From Branchiostoma floridae (Eukaryota; Chordata; Leptocardii; Amphioxiformes; Branchiostomatidae), in assembly GCF_000003815.2 (NCBI RefSeq), contig NC_049984.1, positions 7,286,998-7,350,997 of the forward strand: a DNA stretch of 64,000 nucleotides, written 5' to 3'. The position numbers and the translations under genes are program-made. The notes under the pieces were generated by a model. The model ran no database searches. It was not told where the DNA came from and saw nothing but the letters and a program-made list of their open reading frames with translations. This document shows positions 28,994 to 39,600 of the stretch, one piece after another; the stretch's first letter is position 1, and each line of letters opens with the position of its first letter.

Positions 28994-31900
28994 ATGGCTG
29001 CGTCTGAGTCTGAGGGAGCGGCTGTCGCCGATCATCCAGAGTATATCCAACAAAATTCCATGCCTGAAGACGATCCAAACAAAAATGAACAGCCTCTGTC
29101 GGTTGAAGGGAACCAGCGACGATGGGGTCCTCAACATGCCGGTGCTAAGGAGCTCGCCAATCTGTACTCTGGCGGTAAGATTTCCCCGGTATCTCATCGG
29201 CATCATGTTGCAATTACTAGTATGTTGCAGGGCTTCTCTTCTTCTCTTGTCTGTAGTTAATATAACGTATATCTAGTCCGTATTGTGATTTTTTCTGAGC
29301 AGAGGAAATAAGTACAGTGTAAAAAGCTGTTGACGGGATGTTCGTTAAGAATTTATGGGCAATTCGACAAGATGTTCCTGTCAAATATTTTGTAGTAACG
29401 TTAGCTCCTGTCAAGATTTTGTCACTATTTTGACAGTAATTTAATATTAACTATTATGTTCCAGTCAAATTTGTAGCACTATAACTTAGTATAAGTTTGA
29501 CGCAAGTCTACGCAAACATGCCTACCGCACTGGTGTTCCAGTGCTTAGTTAATGCTAGGTACACAGTAAACTACTAGTATTCACCTGTCAAGAAGATTTT
29601 TTTGCACTTTTGACATGATGTCCCTGCCAAGAAGAATTTTTGGAAGCACCTTTGCAGGATGTTCCTTTTTTTTTGTCTTGTGAATAACACCTCATGATCC
29701 TGTCAACCCCCTAGTCCTATAAAAATGGGGGGAAATAAGTCTCATAAATGTATTATATAAAAGTAAACAAAAGCATCTCAAGTTTGATGGATGTAGAAGC
29801 TCATGATGTTGATTTTCTGATGGAAGTAGAAGCTCATGATGTTGATTTCTGTATCGTCTATTTCTGCACGCAGGGAAGCGACTACAAGAGATTCTCAGTG
29901 TTGGGATGTGCTTCCCCCTGCTTGCTGCCACATTTGGGTTTCTTTGCTACCATTTTCAGTGGGACAACTCTCTCGCAATCCTTCTGTCTGCAGGTAAGAA
30001 GCTTTTTGGTGTGATGATGTTTTGAAGAGCTGAGTAAAGCCGGCTGCCACCGTCAAAGTTATGGCAGGATTTTAATGTTTCATATCAGATTGTACTGATT
30101 TTTGTGTTAACTCCAAAAACTGCAAACGTACAATGTAAAACTACCTCAAACATGTCTCCTTTTACAGTAGTCTAGTCTCCAAGCAGACCTTATGGTGCCT
30201 TAGAGATAGTATCAAAGCTNNNNNNNNNNNNNNNNNNNNNNNNNNNNNNNNNNNNNNNNNNNNNNNNNNNNNNNNNNNNNNNNNNNNNNNNNNNNNNNNN
30301 NNNNNNNNNNNNNNNNNNNNNNNNNNNNNNNNNNNNNNNNNNNNNCTGACTTCTTCTCTGGCTTGGTTCATTGGGGAGCAGATACCTGGGGCTCAATAGA
30401 TGTCCCTGTGGTCGGCAAGGTTGGTATTAAACAAAAAAATCAGAGAGATTTTTGATACCATCTTGGGCAAAGCTAACTACTACACATGACAAGAATTTCA
30501 AAGACGTTGATCTGAATATATGAAAAATGAAAGCAATGTAGCCCCTCTCCCTGTCTTTGAAAGAAATTTTCACTTAATATGCATTCTATTCCTTCTCCAT
30601 ACTTAGAATTTCTTGCGTCCCTTCCGAGAACATCACATTGACCCAACAGCAATCACTCGTCATGACTTCATTGAAACAAATGGCGACAACTGCCTTCTTA
30701 CCGTCCTGCCTCTAGCTTACCAAGTCTACAAGTAAGTCTGGAATCAAGTTTTTAGTTTTAAAAGCTTTAAAATTTAGTATGCATTGAAACATTGTTGTTA
30801 GATATATTTTAGGCAGACAATACTGGGAAAAAAATTTAAAGAACAAGCTTTAAGACATGGATTGTGCACTATAAATTGATATGCTTCCTCAACTTCAACA
30901 AGTCTATAATTTGCTCGACAAAGTCAAAATGCAACACAAGGTCTGTAAACTAAAGTGAGAGTATATGACTTTAAAGTACACACCAGAAAGACTGGTGTGA
31001 AGTCTTAAATTTAGACCTACTATATATATATATGCTGGCAGCGTTCCCGCCAGGCATACGTCTTTACGTTTTTGGACGCATTTTTTTCTGGAAAGACGCA
31101 CACAGCTCGGCTGAATGCGTCCATAAAAAAATCTGTAAGAAAGGCTGACCTGTACCACCAGTGTACAAAATGTATCTGGAATCTTTTAGAAAATCTGTCT
31201 TTATAAGAAGGAATCCTACCTTTACAATTTATACTTCAAATTGTTCACTTTCCGGTCATCCCATGGGGCGGAGCGCGGCACGTTTTACAACTAGCGGACC
31301 CATGTGCGACACACCCAGCCACGCGGCAGTCTGAGCTGTCCGTTGCGCAATATAATTATTTGTAGTCCGTGAAATAACGTTACATCTGACAGCCAGCATT
31401 CTGTAACACTGGAAGAAATCTTATGCAGATTTTATATTCTGATTTTAACATGATACTTACTTGTCCTCATTTTCATGTATTTGTTAAAGATTTGTGGTTA
31501 ATACTAGTATTGAACAAACAAACTGTTCTGCGCGAGTGTTGCACATCTCAACAAAAGTTCTCACGCTGTGGGCAGTTGATTGGCAGTCGGTTTCTTTGAC
31601 AACAGGCCGCCGGCGCCAAGCAGTCTAGATTGGCCACCAGGTCCAAATCCAATCATCTTAATAACCAATCAGCGTTATAATAACCAATAAATAAATAAAT
31701 CAGCGTTTGATAAATGTAATGATGTACTCTGTCATTGGTCACCGGAGAAAATACAAAAGTTACCGAGTATTAGCGCACGTGACGTTGTTTTGTGATATTG
31801 GTAGGCGCCCGTGTCGTCTGGCAAGTTTCTTCTCTAGCTACTAACAATTTACTATTAAAGTTTCCCCATTTATCCAAGTTAAAAAAGCGGTGCGCGGTAA

Positions 31901-33632
31901 ATAAGTGAAGAATCCAAAACTATACACTTTATTTCTTATTTCCAAAATTTTGTTTCAAAAAGACAAAATTTGTGGCAGAAAAGGGGCCGCAATATTGTTG
32001 TCAAGCGTCGATCGAGTCGGCTGTGCACTGGCGTTGGCCTCCGTGGCACATGGCGCGGCACGCCCCCCTCCCAAGACGGACCGTCGATCGCAGCGCCCAG
32101 CACGTTGGAACGTCTTTCTGGCTACTAGTTCAAGGCTACCCCGGCACTGATCACTGCCAAAGAGGCAACAGATCGTCCTCCTTCGAGTAATGTATAACGT
32201 TTTTGGTCTATTTAAAAATAAATCCAGCCAAAGATTTCACGCCGAAAACGGGGTTACCTGAGGTCGCAGGAAACAAACGCACGCTCGTGGAAAATGACGG
32301 CACGGCCTTGTAAAACCCCACCGATTCGTGAGTGTGATGTCGTCGTTATTTTATCGTCTCGGAAAACTATTTGATGAGGGAGGGCGCAACATCGATCGCA
32401 CGAGGTCGACATTTTTTATTCAATGACGGAAGAAATTGGCAGAATTTTTCCATGGGCTGACGAACTGGCTAGAGCCCTGTTGCGAAGCATAAAAAATCCA
32501 AAAATTTTCGTGTCTGGAGAAATTATACCCGGGCCAGATCACTGACGGCTGATTCCCCGTGCTATAGTGTATTTTTTTAGAGAGGGCGGTTGTCGATTAC
32601 TGAATTACGGGAGTAAAAGAGGCAACCGACATCCAATCTCAAGCGCATGATTTTCCTCTCAAATTGCGGGAAATTGTGTTTTAGAGGGTTTGAAAATCCA
32701 AATTTTCCCGGGGGAGCATGCCCCCGGACCCCCCTACAATGCGAGCGCCTGCGGCGCTCGTCTCGCGCCTACGGCGCTCAATACCCCCATCAGAAATATT
32801 TGGACGCATACTTTCAAGAACCTGGCGGGAACGCTGTATGCTGGTGTGTTGTTGGTTTTGAAAATCCTTAGTTAGTAAGTTAATGCATGTAACACTAACA
32901 ATGTAACACCTGTACTCTTAATAGCAATTATTGAGCGAGTGTTTGTATGTTGCAGGTTTGTAACTCTGAGCCCCCAAGAGATCCACAACACATACACGTG
33001 GGAGTGCTTCATCTTCTTCGTGGCCTTCTTTGTGATGCTGACCAACCAGATCCATAAATGGTCGCACACCTATTTTGGCCTGCCGCGGTGGGTGACGTTT
33101 CTACAGGACTACCACCTCATCCTGCCGCGACGCCACCATCGCATCCACCACGTCTCACCACATGAGACGTACTACTGTATAACAACAGGTATAGAACATC
33201 ATACTACTGTATAGAATATTATACATGTACTACTGTATATCAGGTATAGAACATCATACTACTGTACAACAACAGGTGTACAGTAGAACATCATACTACT
33301 GTATAACAAGTATATAACATCATACTACTGAGTGTATAACAACATGTATAAAGACCGTCATATAGTATAACAATGGGTATAGAACATAAACTTCTGTATA
33401 ATAACAGGCTTAGAACATCATACTATTGTGTATCAGGTATAAAACACTAACGACTGGTATAAAACATCACAATTTACTTACTACAGTATCCCATTTTGTG
33501 TTTTGCCCAGGATGGGTGAACTATCCTTTGGAGATTGTGAACTTCTGGTCTCGCTTTGAAGAGCTCATCACGGCAGTTACAGGGGCCAAGCCGCGTGCTG
33601 ACGACATGATGTGGGCCAAGAAATCTGATTAA
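28994..33632 (+). CDS. PEDS1: plasmanylethanolamine desaturase (TMEM189/Kua)
   Basis: Exons: 28994-29174, 29874-29993, one partly lost in the N gap and ending at 30419, 30607-30731, 32956-33188 and 33511-33632 (stop TAA). The ER membrane enzyme introduces the vinyl-ether double bond that turns plasmanyl into plasmenyl ethanolamine, the last step of plasmalogen synthesis. Visible motifs are [18 protein letters not shown], hydrophobic helices in the second exon, [48 protein letters not shown] and [19 protein letters not shown], which together contain the eight-histidine metal-binding pattern, and a C-terminal [12 protein letters not shown]. The N-terminal 40 residues are acidic and poorly conserved. 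The beginning of the third exon, with a transmembrane segment, is missing because of the 126-N gap. Introns hold a 1.8 kb transposon-like insertion and a tandem repeat that starts at a splice donor. Confidence 0.95.
30220..30345. other. assembly gap of 126 N inside PEDS1
   Basis: The gap hides the acceptor and the first codons of PEDS1 exon 3. The exon resumes at 30346 in the [12 protein letters not shown] motif. Confidence 0.95.
31039..32836. mobile_element. 1.8 kb non-autonomous DNA transposon-like insertion
   Basis: The ends carry a perfect 16-bp inverted repeat, CAGCGTTCCCGCCAGG (31039-31054) and its complement (32821-32836). Looser inverted similarity continues inward around TTTTTGGACGCA. 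The interior is richer in GC than the flanking intron and has no long ORF. Bases about 32690-32800 read [15 protein letters not shown], a peptide string I recall as common transposon-derived sequence in marine invertebrate gene models. No target duplication was confirmed. Confidence 0.55.
33168..33450 (+). repeat. degenerate tandem repeat starting at a PEDS1 splice donor
   Basis: Units built on TACTACTGTATAACAACAGG and TATAGAACATCA recur several times from the end of the exon at 33188 into the following intron. The exon end itself is the first unit, so the donor ACAACAG|GTATAG has partial copies downstream. Confidence 0.7.
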
Positions 33633-34048
33633 GGAACAGGAGCTTGTCGTCCATAACGTCCCTATCTCTTCTGCATTCTACATAACCTTGTAATAAGTAC
33701 AGTGAAGTAAATGAGAATGATAGAATTTCCTTCATCTAACCTTTCTACTTTGCCCAAGGCATCACCAAAAATGCTGTATTTTGACGTGTTGTGATTTAGA
33801 CATTGACGGTGAAGTATTGGTGTTTACTTGCCTTGCCAAACATTTTAAATATTGCTGTGCAGTGCTTCGAGAGATATAGGGAGTGTTGTGGACAACAGTG
33901 CAAAAGCCTACCTGTATAGCTGCTACACTTACCAAACAATGCCTTGTCACTTGGCTGCAGTTTATATGCAAATGGTACTGATTGTCATCAATTTTTACAC
34001 TTATAAAAAAAATCAAAGAAAGGCTAGAAAACAATTCACTACAATTCA

Positions 34049-35278
34049 CCTTAAGGCCACACCAATTTAATTCGTTGGTTCTCGGAATCGCCGCTTCACA
34101 AAATCGCAAAACCAAAAAAAAAAAAAAAAAATTTTTCTCCCCAGGCTATCTGAAGGCTGCAGTTTTTCAATAAGTCGATAGGTGTCTCTCTTTGAAGTTG
34201 TGACCTAGGTGATCATGTGACGGAGATTAGCCAATCAGAAGCATCATTCTTAAAATCAAAATGGCGCCACCAGAAAAATAGAAGGGGAAGGAGTACCGGA
34301 GTCGGATAATTTTGAGTACAAATAGAGTAGAATTGGAGCTTGAAGAAGTGTAGTAGAAGGTAGTGCAGTAGCAGGAGAAGAAAATACCATGTCTGTGGAT
34401 CCAGGAAAGCCACATTTTTGTGGTGTGTACAGTTTTTAACCAGGGACAGAAGTCAGAAGAAACTTCTTGGCCAACAGACAAAATTTATTTATGAAAACAT
34501 GTCTTCTTCTTCTTCTGTCACATAATTAACAGATATGCATCGAGGGCCCAAACGATGTGCAGGTGGGTTTGATGAAATATAATTTCCTTGATATTTGATG
34601 GACAAACCAAAAATTATTTCGAAGTATTTAGCCAACAGAGAAATATGAGTTCCCTTGGCCAAATTGGGGCTTGTTCATATACACCCAAAGTACTAGTAAT
34701 TAGTAGTAAGTTCACAGGGGTTTTTGACTTTTAAAGAGTAGAATTTTGACAAAGTAGGTAGCACAGAGTTGCAGTAAGACTGGGAATTCTTGTCAAGCAG
34801 AGCAAATATTAAATTATTTTGAGTTCCCCTTGGGGTTTGTTGATAAGTTTCAGTTACTGTAAGATGGACACTTTGTTTTTGACCTCCATGAATAAAAGAC
34901 AAAAATGAAGACTGCATTTTCAGACTGTTGTTTCCAATTGAATCAAACCAGGATGGTACATATAAAATTCATAATTACAATGTCACCTTTTATCAATAAC
35001 CATAATTCTAATGTTTTAGTACAATTCGGTAAACTGAAAGAAATCAATAAAATCAATTATCGTGAAAATAACATACGAAAATAGCAATGTATGTACCGGT
35101 AGCACTTACTGTACCGTTAGTGTCTCAGTGAGTATGATACGAGAGCCCCCATGGCCAGATTCAGCAATGGCTTTACCATCAGAGAAGTTTTTTTTTTTTT
35201 TTTTTTTTCGCCCTGTCGCTTCATATTTTTCATGAAAAAATCCGAGAACCAACAAATTAAATTGGTATGGCCTAAGGG
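34049..35278. mobile_element. 1.2 kb element with inverted repeats of about 38 bp
   Basis: The left end around CACCAATTTAATTCGTTGG and TTCTCGG is repeated inverted at about 35241-35278 with few mismatches. Homopolymer A (34112-34130) and T (35189-35208) tracts lie just inside each end, extending the symmetry. There is no transposase ORF, and no target duplication was found. Confidence 0.6.
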
Positions 35279-35666
35279 AGATAAAATTGATTAAACATGA
35301 ATGTTGTTTTAAATTTAGTTTATGACTCAATAGTTAGGAAAGTTGTTTAAACCATCACACAGCCGAATTGCACTGCGTACTTGAAAAATCATGCTTCAAC
35401 TCAATTGAGGATTACAAAAGAAGAGCAAAAGGTGTTTTCTATTAATAATAAAGTGAATTTGTTTACAACATTTGTTAAGTAAATCTCTTTGTATTTGATT
35501 TATACATAAAGTATTTGATTTATGCAAATGATGTCATAACTCTGTATTTTTTCAATTGAATGTTACCTCACTAAGTATTGTTCAATGTGTGTAAATACTG
35601 ATGACCAGAGTATATTTCAACATAAGTGTATTTTATGATTATATACATGTAGGTGTCTATTGCATG

Positions 35667-35853
35667 CAGGGCTGTCTCCATCTTTAGATTTTTTCTGTCC
35701 CATACATTGTTTGGGAGTCCATGGTGTTTATTATTGTTGTTAAAACTGTCATTTTAAGCTCACAAAAACACATTGTCATGAACTTCAGAATTCTTCAGAT
35801 TATTTTTAAGATAGAACAAGCAAAAGAGAGGCCTGATCCTGGGGACAGCCTTG
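35667..35853. mobile_element. CAGGGC-ended MITE, diverged copy
   Basis: It begins CAGGGCTGTCTCCA and ends GGGGACAGCCTTG, matching the termini of the element at 54497-54704. The flanks ATTGCATG and ATTACGTC share 5 of 8 bases, so any 8-bp target duplication has decayed. Confidence 0.5.
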
Positions 35854-36613
35854 ATTACGTCAGTCTGACAGTGCCAATCACATGGCAATAGATTACACTT
35901 TCACTGTGGTTTTATTTCACTTTAGGATCTGGTAAGGTTGAAACCATTACTATTACAGTAGTACATGTATTTGCAGTGTAGAGAATTTGAAGTGGATGGG
36001 TCACCGCAAAAGTTTTAAGATTTACAATATGTCAGAAACCTAATTACTTAAGGTCAGCAAATGTAAGGAATTTGATGGCACCCAGGCTATGTCAGAAATT
36101 GCTGTGAGCAGCCAGGGCTTCAAAGACGTATTTTTTTCAGCAATTTGTGAAGTTGTCTGAAATTGTACCTGCAAAGCTTTATGCAAATAGCTGCTGTTCC
36201 TGCAGTACTTTAGCCTGATGGAGCCAATACAATTATCACACATGGCTAAGCTGCCGCTAAATGATATATTTTGAATGATGTGAATTAGTTAGCAACTTTT
36301 TTAAAGCTCAAAGCGTTATCTTACAGGATATTACAACAAGAACTATCAACTGCAAATCTGTTACTAACTATAGCAATGCAGACTTCATACTTCCCTTTGT
36401 ACCCTACTCCCAAGTTCTACTATAAATCTAAGCAAAGGACAAAAGAAATTAAACCATTAAACCAACACCAAAAAGACTGTAACTATTCTATTTATTATGT
36501 TTCAATTCCGTAAATTTCAATGATTTGTGATAATAGGGGTTATAGTAATACAGTCTACAGTTTACTTCCTTTCTCGTGTGCCATCTCCATCCATACCACA
36601 TTGTTCTGACTAG

Positions 36614-39600
36614 TTAGCATGTCTTCTGTAGCTCTATAAGCCCCCACTTTTTGTTCTCGATGGCCTCCTGTAGTCTCCCATACTCCTGTACCAGGCTGTC
36701 GAAGCCCATCCCTACAGATCTGTAGGCCTGGAGCTGTTGGACACTCTGCGCGTACTCGCTGTCATAAGGAGTGCTGTCAAGGTGCCTCCTAGAGACATGG
36801 AGAAAGAAACATGATTGACTTTCTTGGAGGTGAATATACATACTGTGCACTTTGTCAACATTGACAGACAATAAAATCCCTTGCAGTTTTACAATTTGTG
36901 TTGTTCTCTGGTCATGTACTTGATTGCTTCATAGTAGTGTAACATATTTGGTCTTGTTGACCATTTGAATGAAAAATGTTCTCAAAGCTATGGTCAAAAT
37001 AGGCTTCTGTCTAAGAAAAAATGATGCCTGTTTTAATGATTAGCTAATGACAGCAACAACAGTTCTGTACTGTATTGTAACATAATGTTGACTACCCTGA
37101 CATATGAACTTACATTCAAGTTCTGTACTGTGTTATGTTGACCCAGAATCTAAAGGTTCTGGTTTTGAATCCCTACCAGGTCCTAATATTGTGCCCCTGA
37201 AGGCATTTAAAACAATTTTCTCACTCAAATGAAAAGCCGCTGTCAGGACATTCCCTCTAATGGGACGTTAGCAGAGGTCTTATGTTTGAGAAGGGCCACA
37301 CCTTGAGCATGTTAAGAACCCACCATACTTAATGATAACAGTAGAGAGTAGGGGTTTATTCTGGAGTGTGAGGCTCAAACCTATCAGCCTGGTCTTACAC
37401 AGACTGTACTTACAAAAGTTAAACATAACATTCAAAATTGCTGTGATATGCCTTGAGGTGGTTTGCCAGGTATGTGCTATGAACAATCAAAAAACGTACT
37501 AGTATCTGGCACTCACTCCTACAAGTTGTCTAAATGCCACAAACAGGTGTTGAAGTGTAGGGTGCAATCCAGACTTACCTGATTTGTTTCAGAGCTGCCA
37601 CTGTGTCTGCTGTGTATGTGTCACAGAGTACCTGCACCTCCACAACCCTGTGCAGAGATGCCAGAAAGAATCAGTCTGTGCGACTTAACTGCTACTTACA
37701 CTACATAGTAAGAGACCACTATATAAAAATTTGCTTCCTGCAATACAGGTTTGTGATTCATTGTAGTAGCCATCGTTCAAACTGAAGCTAGCTTTGTTAT
37801 TTTGATGACAATGTCCATCAATCGTCACGTGACAGAGAAACTCCAAGATGAGATCTGGGTTGACAAAGAGACAGAGTTCGTCTCGAAAGCTTCCCCTAGC
37901 TAATTGAACTTTAGTTGTGTGTATGCTGTTTAAATTTTTGTCAAAAGCTTTGTTACTTTGTTCCTATTATGTGCAACATGAGCAAGGTACTTACAATTTA
38001 CAAAAATCAGTGCCAAATTGTAAAATACAGTACAAAATGCATGCATGTACAGAACATATGTTACTACATGATACATACATATTCATTCTGTATTTTTTGC
38101 AAAGCTGTACTACCCGAGAAACAAATCAAGACCTACTTGATTTTAAGTTCCATGGCATCAAAGCGTTGGACGAGCCATTCACTGATGATGTTGTTATTCT
38201 CCAGTTGAGACCTCAGACGATGATGTTTCACAATCCTCTCCAGACTTTCCAACGTTTGGAGCAGGATCTGTACCACAAGCAGACAAACGTGTACTTTTTA
38301 TATTGTAAGCACAATTCATACTAACCCTAGGGTCATAACACTTTTTTCTGAAAACCTGCACTATTGCATAAAACATTAAAAATCACCTGCACAAGACAGG
38401 TTTTACTGCATGTCACAATGTTTTGGAGATGCCTCTTGCATTTTTAATTTCTAATTTTGTAACCTGTTTTATAAAATATATTAAGAATGCTTCTGTGAAG
38501 AATTTAAACGAATCTGGGTCTGTTACTGGAATGTGATTCTGGTTTCCAGTGCATGTCCTTCTACACTGCTGTTAGTAAATGATTTGTTGGTGCAAATAAG
38601 GGTACAATTCAATTTGTTGGTTCTCTGGTTTTAAAAATGCTTGAGTGAAAAAAAATGCAATGAAAAGAAATCCTGAGAACCAGCTCTATGCCTTGATGCA
38701 CTCAGTTTTATAGTGTGAAAACTGTAATATTCACGCTTTTATGTCTGCTTGGTATATTTTTGCCTTAAAATGTCTGAGAAAAAGGAAATAAATAATTGTG
38801 GCCTTAACAATTAACAAAGAATAGAGAATAAAGACCTTCAGACATAAGGATGGGACTAGGTAAGGTAAGGTAAGGTAAGGTAAGGTAAGGTAAGGTAAGG
38901 TAAAGACCTGGTAGTACTGCCAGAACTGCCTGTCCCTGGCTGCCCTATCCTGCAGCAGGAGTCTCCTCTTCTCCTCCAGATCAAGCCTCTCCCTCTCCAG
39001 AACAAGGGGCAGCTGGGAAGCCTTGGCAAAGAGTAGTTCACCTGGGTCTACAGAGCAGTACCAGATAATACACAGTGTACAGCATACCTTTCACATATAT
39101 TCTTACTGCATATTGTACATGGCAATATGGCAATGGAAAAATTTAAAGGTACACACACAGAAGAGGGCAAATTACGGCTAAAACTGACAGCTGGCTACAT
39201 GCATTAAATTTACAAATAATTTTTTTATGTACTAGGTGCTTAGGGAGATCTGTACCTGGATCTGTGTCTAGCCATAAACATACTGCACAGTATGATAACA
39301 CATTTGTAAAAAGCAAAAAAGGTTCAGGTCTAGACCAAAGGGCTTAATACTAGTACTCAGGACCTGTCATCCACCAGAATGTTCTGGACTAGTACACTGC
39401 CATACAATCAGTTATTGTTGCCATCATTTGTACTCACCACCGGAAAGACTACTGGAAGAGTCATGGAAACTGAACACTGCAGTGCATTTCTTCTTCAGCT
39501 TCTCCTCTATCAAGGGCACCAGTTTCTTCTGCAAGGACTTCAAATCCTACCACACAGAAATACAAAAAAGAAAAATTTTAAACATTGAAGTTGAATGTGA

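Larger units (their letters stand above)
33633..36490. other. intergenic DNA between convergent PEDS1 and HAUS4
   Basis: It contains the PEDS1 3' UTR, a 1.2 kb inverted-repeat element (34049-35278) and a MITE (35667-35853). No gene is supported. Confidence 0.5.

Noticed and set aside
30162-30396. Minus-strand frames across the PEDS1 N gap
   Set aside because: Mostly translated N, antisense to a known PEDS1 exon.
32647-32871. 74-residue frame with [10 protein letters not shown]
   Set aside because: It lies inside the transposon-like insertion in a PEDS1 intron and has no splice support; treated as element sequence.
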